64,000 nt of DNA from Arenicella chitinivorans (GTDB lineage Bacteria > Pseudomonadota > Gammaproteobacteria > Arenicellales > Arenicellaceae), in contig NZ_BMXA01000002.1 of NCBI RefSeq assembly GCF_014651515.1, positions 620,001 to 684,000 on the forward strand, in the 5' to 3' direction. Below the pieces are notes generated by a model. The model saw only the letters and a program-made list of their open reading frames with translations, was not told the origin of the DNA and did no database searches. Positions within the stretch are counted from its first letter, which is position 1. Each line of letters opens with the position of its first letter. Of the stretch, positions 45,205 to 54,774 are shown one piece after another. Both the position numbers and the translations under genes were made by a program.

Positions 45205-46005
45205 ATGAGTGTCGTCAGGCTATTGACTCGATCCAATACTCTTTCGCTGGGGATGGCATTCGCGCACGGGCTGATTGTCATGGCAGTGATCGTTTTGGCA
45301 GTTTTGTCCGAGTATGAAGATGGCTTATATGACCAAATTTTAGAAAACACGATTACCCTGGACATGGACGACCAACAAAAGGCATTGGCGCTGTTACACC
45401 GAACGCATTCTTTGTTGAAGCCTCGACTTACCTTATTTGAGGGTGAGAACTATATCAACGTGCGCGATACATATTTTCGATCTTCAGATGTTCAACTAAT
45501 CGATGCCAAAGGAGCCTGTGGAAGTCATGCTCACGTGTTGGGTCGGCTGCTCCAAAGAGCGGGCATCGAAATACGGATTGCACAGATGAAGTGCGGGAAT
45601 TTTTGGGGCTGTCATATACTGCTTGATGCAAAGATCAATGATAAGTGGGTGGCGCTCGATGCCTTGTATGGTCTCGCATTCGTGAGTCCAGATGGTACTT
45701 TGGCAAGCTTTGAAGAGATAGGTGATAACTGGGATGTATATAGACTTCAAGTCCCAAATGATTACGAGCTTTCGTATGCGTACGAAGACGTTCGATATAC
45801 TAATTGGGACAAAATTCCAGTGCTGATGCCGGTAGTCAAGACGGTAATGTCTCTGTTTGTTGGAAATGACGTAGAGACGCTCTCTGTGCGTTCTTACGCA
45901 CTAAATGTGTATTGGACGTATATGGCGATACTTTTAGGCGTCTATTTTTGTTTGATCGTTGTGACAATTTTATTTGTACGCAGGCGAGCCAATCGAGCAA
46001 TTTAG
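45205..46005 (+). CDS. Membrane-anchored transglutaminase-like protein, unknown role
   Basis: About 266 residues from the ATG at 45205, with GGGGAG 11 bases upstream; frame-compatible starts at 45121 (GTG) and 45154 (ATG) are possible. A membrane segment lies at ~15-37 and another near the C-terminus (~233-256), so the middle is probably periplasmic. The core has GACGSHAHVLGRLLQRAGI, GCHILLD and WVALDALYG, placing a papain-like triad at C105, H137 and D152. The fold covers proteases, peptidases and cross-linking enzymes. I do not recognise a specific family. It lies alone between proB and rpsT and is richer in A/T than its neighbours, which may mean a later arrival. Confidence 0.75.
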   Translation: MSVVRLLTRSNTLSLGMAFAHGLIVMAVIVLAVLSEYEDGLYDQILENTITLDMDDQQKALALLHRTHSLLKPRLTLFEGENYINVRDTYFRSSDVQLIDAKGACGSHAHVLGRLLQRAGIEIRIAQMKCGNFWGCHILLDAKINDKWVALDALYGLAFVSPDGTLASFEEIGDNWDVYRLQVPNDYELSYAYEDVRYTNWDKIPVLMPVVKTVMSLFVGNDVETLSVRSYALNVYWTYMAILLGVYFCLIVVTILFVRRRANRAI

Positions 46006-46130
46006 TATTCAGCAAGATTGTTGGAAAAAGTCGCCAGAATTCAGGCGGAAATCGCGTGTTATGTCGCGGTAGGGCGATTGTTTGTCGAATTGGTTTACCT
46101 TGGCATTCCAATCTGAATGGCAGGGGCAAT

Positions 46131-46158
46131 AAAAAAGGGTCCCAAAGGACCCTTTTTT
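46131..46158 (-). terminator. Bidirectional terminator, rpsT / transglutaminase-like gene
   Basis: Stem GGGTCC / GGACCC, extended by six A-T pairs on the outside (AAAAAA 46131-46136, TTTTTT 46153-46158), 4-base loop. The T-run follows the hairpin in either direction, so it can end rpsT transcripts from the right and transglutaminase-like transcripts from the left. Confidence 0.9.
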
Positions 46159-46184
46159 GCAAAGAAATCAGTTCGCTTGGTCGA

Positions 46185-46451
46185 TTAAGCAGCCAGTTCT
46201 TTGACGCGTTTGTTCAGACGGCTTTTCAGGCGGGCAGCACGGTTTTTGTGATGCAAGCCTTTGATCGTCGCTTTGTCGATCATGGACACAGAAGCTCGGT
46301 AAGCTTCGGTTGCTTTTTCCTTATCGCCGGCTTCAATCGCTGCATCTAACTTCTTGATTGCAGTACGGACAGCAGAACGCTGCGAGTGGTTGCGCAATCG
46401 ACGAACTGAGTTTTGCTTGGCGCGTTTGCGCGCTTGCGGTGAATTTGCCAC
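46185..46451 (-). CDS. rpsT: 30S ribosomal protein S20
   Basis: An 88-residue, Lys/Arg/Ala-rich protein beginning M-ANSPQARKRAKQN, the S20 N-terminus. The start codon is GTG, with AAGAGG upstream. E. coli rpsT also uses a non-ATG start (TTG) that takes part in its autogenous control, so the weak start may have the same purpose here. It is divergent from murJ, as in Pseudomonas. Confidence 0.98.
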   Translation of the reverse strand: MANSPQARKRAKQNSVRRLRNHSQRSAVRTAIKKLDAAIEAGDKEKATEAYRASVSMIDKATIKGLHHKNRAARLKSRLNKRVKELAA

Positions 46452-46480
46452 GTTAGTTTACCTCTTAAAATCGAAACGGG

Positions 46481-46509
46481 AATATGCAGATTTAGAAAAT
46501 GATTGTCAA
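46481..46509 (-). promoter_or_regulatory. rpsT: Probable rpsT promoter
   Basis: On the minus strand, TTGACA (46504-46509) and CATATT (46481-46486) are separated by 17 bp, about 30 bp upstream of the rpsT start codon. The -35 is a perfect consensus and the -10 matches four of six. Confidence 0.62.
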
Positions 46510-46690
46510 GGGAAAAACCGTAGTAATGTGTGGATATCCTTAACGAAGTTGTCCAAACGAAGAGCTGAGCGGGTATACTTGCGAAATTGCCTAAACCACG
46601 CAACTTGAAACCCGTGAATTCGAGCTTCCGACGGTGCACCGTACAGAAGTTCAGCCTGCATACATTCTATCACCAGTTTTCGCACCAATC

Positions 46691-48241
46691 GTGTCCAAGA
46701 AGCTTCTAAAATCCACCGCTGTCGTCAGTATTATGACGCTGATATCACGTATTTCCGGCCTAGTGCGCGACGTGGTGATGGCAAATGTGTTGGGAGCTGG
46801 ATCGGTGTCCGACACATTTTTTGTGGCTTTTCGCATTCCTAATTTCTTGCGACGGATTTTTGGCGAAGGAGCCTTTTCTCAAGCATTTGTGCCAGTCTTT
46901 AGTGAACTGACGGAGCAGAATACACAGCAAGCACGCGAGTTTGTGAATGTGGCTAGCGGTTTACTGTCTCTGGTTACCTTTGTGTTGGCCGCGTTGGGGA
47001 TTGTGTTTGCGCCACAGCTAATCGGATTGTTTACTCCAGGCTTTGTGGATGAACCTGAAAAAATGGCCAGAACAGTCGAAGCATTGCGGATCATGTTTCC
47101 CTACTTGTTCTGTATTTCGTTGGTGGCCATGTCCGGTGGGATCCTCAATACCACTAACCGATTTGCCGTGCCCGCCGCAACGCCGGTGTTGCTCAATCTA
47201 TGTATGATCGCTGCGCTTTGGGTGTTGGTACCGTACATGGACAACCCAACCCGGGCGTTAGCTATTGGGGTGCTGCTGGCAGGCGTGGTGCAACTCGTGT
47301 TCCAAATACCAAGTCTCAAGCGGGCTGGCTTTCTGCCAAGGCCGAAATTGTCGCTCAGTAACGAGCCGAGTCGACGTGTATTCAGGCTGATGTTGCCGGC
47401 TATTTTTAGTGTCTCAGTGGCGCAAATCAATACGATTGTTAATACGATTCTGGCGTCATTTTTGGCCGCCGGGAGTATCTCATGGATGTATTATTCAGAG
47501 CGATTGATGGAATTTCCAGTCGCCGTGTTTGGCATCGCGTTGGCCACGGTGGTCTTGCCGAGTTTGTCCAAAGAGCATAAATCTGGCAGCGCGACCGGGT
47601 TCGCCGAGATGTTGGATTGGGCCTTGCGTTGGGTTATTTTGATTGCCGCGCCGGCGACGATCGCTTTGTATATTCTCGCGTCTGCGCTACTAACGACGAT
47701 TTTCCAGTACAACGAGTTCACCACTCATGCGGTACAGATGTCGGCCTTGGCATTGCAGGCTTATGCGGTGGGCGTTAGTGGGTTTATCTTCGTGAAAGTG
47801 CTCGCCCCAGGGTTTTTCGCCCGGCAGGATACAAAAACACCGATGAAGGTAGCAGTGGTATCGGTTGTCACTAATATCATGCTTAGCCTTGTGTTGGTCG
47901 GCAAGCTGCAACATGTGGGGCTGGCACTGGCAATCTCGCTTGCATCGTGGGTAAACGCGGCCTTACTGTTTATTATCCTTTGGCGGCGTGGCGTGTACCG
48001 GCCCGAACCTGGGTGGTTGTTGTTTGGGCTGCGTGTGGCGCTGGCGTTGGCGGCTATGGCTGCGTGCTTAGTCTGGTTGAACAGTGAGCCGTCGCATTGG
48101 TTTGCGTATTCTTTGATGGAACGTATCGGTCGGTTGGTCATGTTGGTGTTGGCGGGTGCTGCAACGTACTTTGCTGTCTTGTACCTGCTCGGAATTCGGC
48201 CACGGCAATTGCTGTTGGCCCCATCTCGTAGGCTTAATTGA
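46691..48241 (+). CDS. murJ: Lipid II flippase MurJ
   Basis: A 516-residue inner-membrane protein with 14 predicted hydrophobic segments. The GTG at 46691 gives MSKKLLKSTAVVSIMTLISRISGLVRD, the family N-terminus; an in-frame GTG at 46634 adds 19 unrelated residues. RRIFGEGAFSQAFVPVFSE is the MurJ signature. It flips lipid II for peptidoglycan synthesis. It is divergent from rpsT and its stop overlaps the next start (TGATG). Confidence 0.96.
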   Translation: MSKKLLKSTAVVSIMTLISRISGLVRDVVMANVLGAGSVSDTFFVAFRIPNFLRRIFGEGAFSQAFVPVFSELTEQNTQQAREFVNVASGLLSLVTFVLAALGIVFAPQLIGLFTPGFVDEPEKMARTVEALRIMFPYLFCISLVAMSGGILNTTNRFAVPAATPVLLNLCMIAALWVLVPYMDNPTRALAIGVLLAGVVQLVFQIPSLKRAGFLPRPKLSLSNEPSRRVFRLMLPAIFSVSVAQINTIVNTILASFLAAGSISWMYYSERLMEFPVAVFGIALATVVLPSLSKEHKSGSATGFAEMLDWALRWVILIAAPATIALYILASALLTTIFQYNEFTTHAVQMSALALQAYAVGVSGFIFVKVLAPGFFARQDTKTPMKVAVVSVVTNIMLSLVLVGKLQHVGLALAISLASWVNAALLFIILWRRGVYRPEPGWLLFGLRVALALAAMAACLVWLNSEPSHWFAYSLMERIGRLVMLVLAGAATYFAVLYLLGIRPRQLLLAPSRRLN

Positions 48242-48642
48242 TGCGGTCGACCAATCAGGAAATCGGACAGCGTGACAAGCTATTTAACCTGGTTGAAGCG
48301 CAGGCGCTGTTGCCGTTAGTGCAAGTGATCACTGAAAGACACCGAACCGAGCTGATGCCGGTAAAACAGAAGCTGGAAAAAATGTTGGCCAATGACCCGC
48401 GGCGAGCACCGTTTGAGCGCGAATTTGAACAAATCGTCACGCGGTGGCGCGGTAAAATAGAGTTGCTCGGCGCGACGGTTCCCGGCTTGTGGGTGGTGGA
48501 GTTCAATGTTGGTGAAGGATGGCTTTCATGGCGTTACCCTGAGTTGAGCCTGAGTTCGTTCCGTGTTGCGGGTGCCACGTTGTCAGAACGACAGAATCTG
48601 GCGAGATATATAGAAGAAACAGACCCGGATTGGGCGTGCTGA
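48241..48642 (+). CDS. DUF2203-like protein
   Basis: A 133-residue cytosolic protein overlapping the murJ stop by one base. FNLVEAQALLPLVQVI and a late GLWVVEFNVGEGWLSWRYPEL match the DUF2203 pattern (F-T-L-x-E-A-N-x-L-L-P and G-L-V-D-F ... L-C-W-R). Function unknown. It lies between murJ and ribF, 6 bp before the latter, so probably co-transcribed. Confidence 0.75.
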   Translation: MRSTNQEIGQRDKLFNLVEAQALLPLVQVITERHRTELMPVKQKLEKMLANDPRRAPFEREFEQIVTRWRGKIELLGATVPGLWVVEFNVGEGWLSWRYPELSLSSFRVAGATLSERQNLARYIEETDPDWAC

Positions 48643-48648
48643 GATATC

Positions 48649-49581
48649 ATGGATCACATTATTGGAATTGAAAGTTTGCGAGCCGAACATGCGCCCAGCG
48701 TGGTATCGATTGGGAACTATGATGGCGTTCACTGTGGACATCAGTCGGTAATCCGAACCTTGGTCACCAAGGCCGAAGAATTGCAGGCGGCTGCGACAGT
48801 CGTAACGTTTGACCCCCTAGCCAGGGAGTATTTCTCCCCCGGCTCAATAGCGCGTCTGAGCACACGGGACGAGCGTGCAGCCTTGCTGTTTGCTCAAGGC
48901 GTGGCACGGGTGGTGTGTATTCCGTTCGACAAGGTGTTTGCGTCCATGAGCGCCGAAGCATTTATTGACGAGGTGCTGGTGGCCGGACTCGGTGCACGAT
49001 ACGTGTGCGTGGGCGACGATTTTAGGTTTGGTCGGCAGCGCGTGGGGGATTTTGCATTGCTGCATGCGCAGGGGCAGATTCACGGTTTTGAGGTGACCGC
49101 CCATGAGACCTTCGAACTTGCAGGTGCACGGGTCAGCAGCGGGCGGATTCGAGACGCGCTGGCTGCTGGGAATTTTTCGTTGGCGGAGCAACTGTTGGGG
49201 CGACCCTATACTGTGGAAGGTGTTGTTAGCCAAGGGCAGCAGCTTGGTCGTACGCTTGATTTTCCAACTGCAAACCTGGTGCTACCTGATATGTTGATGC
49301 CGGTAAATGGGGTGTTTGCTGTGATCGCACAGCTGGGTCAGTCTGCGTTTCCGGGGGTAGCGAATGTCGGCCGGCGTCCGACCGTCAACGGGAAAGAAAA
49401 TCGTCTTGAAGTACATTTGTTTGATTTCAACCAGGATATCTATGGCGCTCAGATGAAAGTCCGTTTCATACAGAAGCTGCGAGAGGAAAAGTCGTTTGCA
49501 TCGGTGGATGCGCTGCGAACACAGATTCAACAAGATGCGCTATCTGCACGCCGAATCTTTGATGTGCCTGCCACAGAATGA
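48649..49581 (+). CDS. ribF: Bifunctional riboflavin kinase/FAD synthetase
   Basis: A 310-residue protein (E. coli 313). The FAD synthetase part has SIGNYDGVHCGHQ (a variant of GxFDGxHxGH, Tyr for Phe) and the ISSGRIRD-like VSSGRIRDALAAG. The riboflavin kinase part has GRTLDFPTANL and GVANVGRRPTVNG. It makes FMN then FAD, needed by the many flavoenzymes in this window. Gene order murJ-x-ribF-ileS is conserved. Confidence 0.97.
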   Translation: MDHIIGIESLRAEHAPSVVSIGNYDGVHCGHQSVIRTLVTKAEELQAAATVVTFDPLAREYFSPGSIARLSTRDERAALLFAQGVARVVCIPFDKVFASMSAEAFIDEVLVAGLGARYVCVGDDFRFGRQRVGDFALLHAQGQIHGFEVTAHETFELAGARVSSGRIRDALAAGNFSLAEQLLGRPYTVEGVVSQGQQLGRTLDFPTANLVLPDMLMPVNGVFAVIAQLGQSAFPGVANVGRRPTVNGKENRLEVHLFDFNQDIYGAQMKVRFIQKLREEKSFASVDALRTQIQQDALSARRIFDVPATE

Positions 49582-49621
49582 CGATTGTGCGCTAAAATTC
49601 TCGGCTTTGGTCAACTACCCG

Positions 49622-49650
49622 TTGGTGTCTGCACGGAACTAACATAAAAT
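49622..49650 (+). promoter_or_regulatory. ileS: Candidate ileS promoter
   Basis: TTGGTG (49622-49627), 17-bp spacer and TAAAAT (49645-49650), 78 bp upstream of the ileS ATG. The -35 matches four of six, the -10 five of six. The remaining leader shows no attenuator I can fold by eye. Confidence 0.5.
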
Positions 49651-49728
49651 ACGCGATCAATCTTTCTTCTTGTTGTGTTTGAGAGCATCGAGAGTAATGC
49701 CAAATCAGAAGTCCTAAAGACCGAATCC

Positions 49729-52563
49729 ATGAGTAACGAAAAGCCAGGTAGTCAGTATAAAGACACCATTAATCTGCCAAAAACTGCGTTCCCAATGAAG
49801 GCGGGCTTGCCAAATCGAGAGCCGCAGATTCTAAAGAGGTGGGCAGAGCTTGACGCGTATCACGCGTTGCAGGCACAGCGAGCCAGTGCGCCATCTTACA
49901 TTTTGCATGATGGCCCTCCGTATGCCAACGGCAACATCCATATTGGGCATTCAGTCAATAAGATTCTCAAAGACATCATTATAAAGTCCCGCAACCTTAA
50001 AGGTTTGCGAGTGCCATATGTGCCTGGTTGGGATTGTCATGGTTTGCCGATCGAGATTCAGGTCGAGAAAAAGTACGGTAAAGCCGGGCAAAAAATCGAC
50101 AAAAAAACGTTTCGTGAGAAGTGCCGCGAGTACGCTCAGCGTCAGGTGGAAACCCAGAAAGCCGATTTTATCCGCTTGGGTGTGCAAGGCGACTGGGAGT
50201 CACCGTATCTTACGATGGACTTCAAAACCGAAGCCAACATCGTGCGCAGCTTGTCGAAGATCGTGGCGGCAGGGCATTTGTATCATGGCTTGATGCCGGT
50301 GTATTGGTGTCCGGCGTGCGCGTCTGCTTTGGCCGAAGCGGAAGTCGAATACCAAGATAAAGTATCACCAGCGATCGACGTGGCGTTCCAGATTGCAGAT
50401 GCGGCTGACTTTGCACAACGTGTTTCGCTTGATGCTGCGAGCCTGAGTAACCCCAGTGTAGTGATCTGGACGACCACACCATGGACGCTGCCTGCCAACG
50501 AGGCGGTCTCTCTGCACCCTGAACTTGAGTATGTGCTGGTGCAGGCGGGTGATCGACAATTGGTGCTTGCTGCAGACTTGATGGCGTCTGCCTTGGCACG
50601 ATACGAGTTGGGCGAGGGCGAGGTGCTGGCGCGATTCAGTGGCCAAGATCTCGAACTCTTAAGTCTCAAGCACCCGTTCTACGACAAGCAAGTGCCGGTG
50701 ATTCTGGGAGATCACGTCACCACCGATGCGGGTACTGGCGCGGTGCACACCGCTCCAGCGCATGGTGGCGATGACTTTGCCGTTGGTAAGCGCTACAACA
50801 TTCCGGTCAACAACCCGGTGGGCTCGAACGGTACCTTTTTAGATTCAACCGAGCTGTTTGCTGGTGAGTTCGTGTTCAAAGCCAATCCGCACGTGATTGA
50901 GGTGTTGGAGCAGCACGGTGCGTTATTGAAGCATGTTGATTACACGCACAGCTATCCTCATTGCTGGCGACATAAGACGCCGATGATCTATCGTGCCACC
51001 GCACAGTGGTTTATTGGTATGGAAAAGCAAGCGGGCGATAAAGGGCTGCGCTATCAGTCGTTGCAGGCCATTGAGTCCGTAGATTGGGAGCCGGACTGGG
51101 GTCAGGCACGAATCAAGACGATGGTTGAGAATCGTCCGGACTGGTGTGTATCACGTCAGCGCAACTGGGGTGTGCCGATCACCATTTATCTGCATAAAGA
51201 AACTGGTGAGATGCATCCGAACACGGTCGCACTAATGGAGCAGGCCGCGCAGCGCATTGAACAAACCGGGATTCAAGCCTGGTATGACCTGGACGATACT
51301 GAGTTGCTGGGTGATGAGGTAGATAGCTACGATAAAGTCACTGACACGCTGGATGTTTGGTTTGACTCCGGCGTAACGCACCACAGCGTGCTTGATGCGC
51401 GTGACGAATTGCATACGCCTGCTGATCTGTATCTTGAAGGGTCGGATCAACACCGAGGGTGGTTCCAGTCAAGTTTGCTTACCAGCGTGGCGATGCATGG
51501 CAAAGCGCCGTACAAGACGGTATTAACGCACGGTTTTACGGTGGATAAGCATGGTAAGAAAATGTCCAAATCGCTGGGCAATGTTATGGCGCCTCAAGAG
51601 GTTATCAACAGCCTGGGTGCCGATGTGCTGCGCTTGTGGATTGCCGCGACCGACTACCGTAGTGAAATGACGATCTCTCAAGAGATTCTGCAGCGTACCA
51701 GTGAGTCGTACCGACGAATTCGTAACACCATTCGCTATTTGCTCGGTAACCTGGACGGCTTCTCGCCGGATGAGGCGCTGCCCTTCGATGAGTTATTAGA
51801 CTTGGATAAATGGGCTGTGCGCCAAGCGGCAAACCTGCAACACCAAGTACAGGCGGCCTACGAGTCCTATCAGTTCCACCAGATCTATCAGCGTTTGCAT
51901 CAGTTTTGCGTGGTCGATATGGGCGGGTTTTACTTGGATATCCTTAAGGATCGTCTGTATACATTAGGCACCAAATCAAGCGCCCGCCTGTCCGCCCAGA
52001 CAGCGATGCAGCATATTCTTGAAGTACTGGTGCGCTGTGTTGCACCGATTATCAGTTTTACTGCGGAGGAAGTCTGGGGCCACATGGCCGGCGAACGTGA
52101 AGCCTCTGTTCTATTTGCAACCTATTATACGAAGCTTGATCAAACCACAACAGATCCTGAAGCCGACGCACGTTGGGAATCTGTGATCGCGGCGCGTAAC
52201 GAGGTTGCCAAACAGATCGAAGCGGTACGAACCGCAGGAAAAATTGGTTCTGCGCTGGATGCCAAGGTTGAACTTTTTGCCGCGGGCGATATCCAAACTG
52301 CATTGCATGCGGTTGGTGATGAGTTGCGATTTGTGTTGATTACCTCTGGTGCCAGCCTTGCTGATCTCGCTCAAGCGCCGGCTGATGCGGTGCAGAGTGA
52401 CATCGCGGATCTCAAAATTCGCGTATCCGTATTGAATGACACAAAGTGTGTACGTTGTTGGCATCGTCGACCTGAGGTCGGGTCAATCGAAGCGCACCCA
52501 GAGCTGTGTAGTCGCTGCGTCAGTAATATTGATGGCGACGGTGAATCGCGCAAGATTGCGTAA
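49729..52563 (+). CDS. ileS: Isoleucyl-tRNA synthetase
   Basis: A 944-residue class I synthetase (E. coli 938). The ATG at 49729 gives MSNEKPGSQYKDTINLPKTAFPM, the family N-terminus; the frame is open from a TTG at 49675. HIGH (in NGNIHIGHS) and KMSKS (in GKKMSKSLGN) motifs are intact; the CP1 editing domain lies between (WTTTPWTLPANEAV). The C-terminal zinc finger is CVRCWHRRPEVG ... LCSRCVSN. It is followed by lspA (5 bp) in the conserved order. Confidence 0.97.
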   Translation: MSNEKPGSQYKDTINLPKTAFPMKAGLPNREPQILKRWAELDAYHALQAQRASAPSYILHDGPPYANGNIHIGHSVNKILKDIIIKSRNLKGLRVPYVPGWDCHGLPIEIQVEKKYGKAGQKIDKKTFREKCREYAQRQVETQKADFIRLGVQGDWESPYLTMDFKTEANIVRSLSKIVAAGHLYHGLMPVYWCPACASALAEAEVEYQDKVSPAIDVAFQIADAADFAQRVSLDAASLSNPSVVIWTTTPWTLPANEAVSLHPELEYVLVQAGDRQLVLAADLMASALARYELGEGEVLARFSGQDLELLSLKHPFYDKQVPVILGDHVTTDAGTGAVHTAPAHGGDDFAVGKRYNIPVNNPVGSNGTFLDSTELFAGEFVFKANPHVIEVLEQHGALLKHVDYTHSYPHCWRHKTPMIYRATAQWFIGMEKQAGDKGLRYQSLQAIESVDWEPDWGQARIKTMVENRPDWCVSRQRNWGVPITIYLHKETGEMHPNTVALMEQAAQRIEQTGIQAWYDLDDTELLGDEVDSYDKVTDTLDVWFDSGVTHHSVLDARDELHTPADLYLEGSDQHRGWFQSSLLTSVAMHGKAPYKTVLTHGFTVDKHGKKMSKSLGNVMAPQEVINSLGADVLRLWIAATDYRSEMTISQEILQRTSESYRRIRNTIRYLLGNLDGFSPDEALPFDELLDLDKWAVRQAANLQHQVQAAYESYQFHQIYQRLHQFCVVDMGGFYLDILKDRLYTLGTKSSARLSAQTAMQHILEVLVRCVAPIISFTAEEVWGHMAGEREASVLFATYYTKLDQTTTDPEADARWESVIAARNEVAKQIEAVRTAGKIGSALDAKVELFAAGDIQTALHAVGDELRFVLITSGASLADLAQAPADAVQSDIADLKIRVSVLNDTKCVRCWHRRPEVGSIEAHPELCSRCVSNIDGDGESRKIA

Positions 52564-52568
52564 CGGGT

Positions 52569-53069
52569 ATGAGTGAACAACAAAGTAATCGCCACCTTGC
52601 ATGGCTGTGGTTGACCGCAGTGGTGATCATTGTCGATCAGCTTACCAAGTACTGGGCGGAACATGTTCTCGGTGCAACCGGTGTGGTTAAGATCCTACCC
52701 GTATTTGACCTGTCTCTGGCACATAATACGGGGTCAGCCTTCGGTATGTTTGGTGGTCTTGGCGGCATTCAGCACGTGTTTTTTGTGACGCTCGCGGTGG
52801 TTGTCTCGATTGTATTGGTTATTTTTATGCGGCGGTTGGGCGCGCATGAGCGCCATCTTGCTGTAGGCTATTCACTGATTATTGGCGGTGCACTTGGCAA
52901 TGCCATTGACAGGCTGGTGTATCAGTATGTGGTAGATTTCATCCACTGGTTTTACCAGGACTGGCACTATCCGCATTTTAATATCGCGGATTCGGCTATT
53001 TTTATCGGTGCCGGATTATTGATATTTGAAGCCTTTGGCAAACCCTTTTTGAACCTGAGATCAGAATGA
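52569..53069 (+). CDS. lspA: Lipoprotein signal peptidase
   Basis: A 166-residue inner-membrane aspartyl peptidase with four hydrophobic segments. The catalytic Asp residues are in [14 protein letters not shown] and [10 protein letters not shown]. It removes signal peptides of prolipoproteins such as the PQQ dehydrogenase and the lipoprotein at 63226. It overlaps ispH by four bases (ATGA). The fkpB (slpA) gene usually found between lspA and ispH is missing. Confidence 0.97.
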   Translation: MSEQQSNRHLAWLWLTAVVIIVDQLTKYWAEHVLGATGVVKILPVFDLSLAHNTGSAFGMFGGLGGIQHVFFVTLAVVVSIVLVIFMRRLGAHERHLAVGYSLIIGGALGNAIDRLVYQYVVDFIHWFYQDWHYPHFNIADSAIFIGAGLLIFEAFGKPFLNLRSE

Positions 53070-54001
53070 AAATTTTACTCGCAAACCCGCGTGGCTTTTG
53101 CGCCGGTGTTGATCGCGCAATTGAAATCGTTGAACGAGCACTGGCGTTGTTTGAAGCACCGATCTACGTGCGCCATGAAGTGGTTCATAATCGGTTCGTG
53201 GTAGATGATCTCAAGCGCAAAGGCGCCGTGTTTGTGGAAGAGTTGGATGAGGTACCAGACGGTGCGACCGTGATATTTAGTGCCCATGGGGTCTCACAGC
53301 AAGTTCAAAATGACGCCGCTAGCCGTGACCTCAAGGTGTTCGATGCAACGTGCCCCTTGGTGACTAAGGTGCATATGGAGGTGAAACGCTATCGAGACCG
53401 TGGAACTGAAATTATTTTAATCGGGCATGCTGGTCATCCGGAGGTGGAGGGCACAATGGGGCAGGCTGACTCCGGTATGCACCTAATAGAGGAACCGTCA
53501 GACGTGCCGTCTTTACAGGTTCAGGACCCAGATAATCTTGCTTATGTGACTCAGACCACACTGTCAGTGGATGACACGCGTAAAGTGATTGACGCATTGA
53601 AAGCACGATTTCCAAACATTCAAGGGCCACGTAAGGATGATATCTGCTATGCCACGCAAAACCGGCAAGATGCAGTGCGGGCTTTGTCTCGCGATGCAGA
53701 CGTGGTGATTGTGGTTGGGTCGCCAAACAGTTCGAACTCTAACCGTTTGGCTGAGTTGTCGCAGAACATTGGCGTGCCGTCGTACCTGGTGGATAATCCC
53801 GCCCAAATTGATCGCGCCTGGTTTGACGGCGTGGATGTTGTCGGTGTGACGGCTGGGGCTTCGGCACCCGAGATACTGGTTAAGCAAGTAATCGATCAGA
53901 TCAAACACTGGGGCGGCACGGTCGTCAACGAAGCCAACGGCCCAATTGAGAATGTCTCATTCTCCTTGCCGATCGAATTGCGGGTCGGTAAATCAGTCTG
54001 A
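53066..54001 (+). CDS. ispH: 4-hydroxy-3-methylbut-2-enyl diphosphate reductase
   Basis: A 311-residue iron-sulfur enzyme (E. coli 316). The three cluster cysteines are in [23 protein letters not shown] and [10 protein letters not shown]. It makes IPP and DMAPP in the last step of the MEP pathway. It overlaps lspA. The 217 bp after it hold the promoter region of the minor-pilin genes and a small inverted repeat (AGCCAT/ATGGCT). Confidence 0.97.
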   Translation: MKILLANPRGFCAGVDRAIEIVERALALFEAPIYVRHEVVHNRFVVDDLKRKGAVFVEELDEVPDGATVIFSAHGVSQQVQNDAASRDLKVFDATCPLVTKVHMEVKRYRDRGTEIILIGHAGHPEVEGTMGQADSGMHLIEEPSDVPSLQVQDPDNLAYVTQTTLSVDDTRKVIDALKARFPNIQGPRKDDICYATQNRQDAVRALSRDADVVIVVGSPNSSNSNRLAELSQNIGVPSYLVDNPAQIDRAWFDGVDVVGVTAGASAPEILVKQVIDQIKHWGGTVVNEANGPIENVSFSLPIELRVGKSV

Positions 54002-54082
54002 CTTGACGCTACCAAGAGCCATGGAATGGCTTAAACCAGATTGTTATTTTAGTGACGATACTGGCCAACGGTGATAAATCGA

Positions 54083-54091
54083 CCGTTTGTC
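54083..54091 (+). promoter_or_regulatory. Candidate AlgR-binding site upstream of fimU
   Basis: The 9-mer CCGTTTGTC matches the core CCGTT(C/T)GTC known for Pseudomonas AlgR. It is ~128 bp upstream of the fimU start. In P. aeruginosa, AlgR activates the fimU-pilVWXY1Y2E operon through such sites, and an AlgZ/AlgR-like pair is encoded just beyond this operon. The match is one short site, so binding is inferred. Confidence 0.5.
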
Positions 54092-54218
54092 GTTCGAATA
54101 TGACCTCTTATCTTTTCTCGCTGGCGTTGCTCGTCCCACCGCGCTATGTTTACCCTGCGCATGAATTATTTGACTTGCTGTCTCAGTGGCGGCGAATCTC
54201 CCGGAGAGAAACATTACT

Positions 54219-54755
54219 ATGAAAACCTTAAGGCAAACAGGTTTTACCATAATCGAGCTATTTGTGGCTGTCGCGTTGCTTGGGATTATCGTGACCATGG
54301 CGGCCCCTTCATTTGCCGGTTTTGTGGAACGACAACGACTATCGGCGCAAGCAGAGATTATCAGTGTCACGCTTAGCACTGCTAGGGCTGAGGCGTTGAA
54401 TCGTTTGGCCACAGTCGATGTCTGTTGGAATCAAACTGGCAGTGCTGTAACGGTTAATAGTTTTGATATTCAGCCGGGACAGATGGCCGTTTTGATTGGG
54501 AACCCTGCGGAAGTTATCCGAGATGTTGCACTGTCCGACGACGGCATATTTATTGATGATACGGATAACGATGACTGTGTAAGCTTTAATGCCAGTGGTC
54601 GCTTTAATACTGCATCAGCAACAGGCGGAACTTTGGCGTTTGGGATCTGCAAAGAATCTGGTGTGATCGCTGATTCGAAGGGTGTCGTACTCAACGCGAC
54701 AGGGCGCGCATCCACTGTCAATAATTCCGATGGCTCTGTCATCAACTGTTCTTAA
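54219..54755 (+). CDS. fimU: Minor type IV pilin, FimU/GspH family
   Basis: A 178-residue prepilin from the ATG at 54219 after CCGGAGAG. The leader MKTLRQTG is cleaved by prepilin peptidase before FTIIELFVAVALLG (Glu at mature position 5). A GspH/FimT-type beta domain follows, with Cys residues that probably form a disulfide (VCW ... DDC ... ICK ... INC). It is part of the priming complex that starts pilus assembly. First gene of the minor pilin operon. FimT and FimU are hard to tell apart by sequence alone. Confidence 0.87.
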   Translation: MKTLRQTGFTIIELFVAVALLGIIVTMAAPSFAGFVERQRLSAQAEIISVTLSTARAEALNRLATVDVCWNQTGSAVTVNSFDIQPGQMAVLIGNPAEVIRDVALSDDGIFIDDTDNDDCVSFNASGRFNTASATGGTLAFGICKESGVIADSKGVVLNATGRASTVNNSDGSVINCS

Positions 54756-54774
54756 GTAGGGAGCTGAGCGAGAG

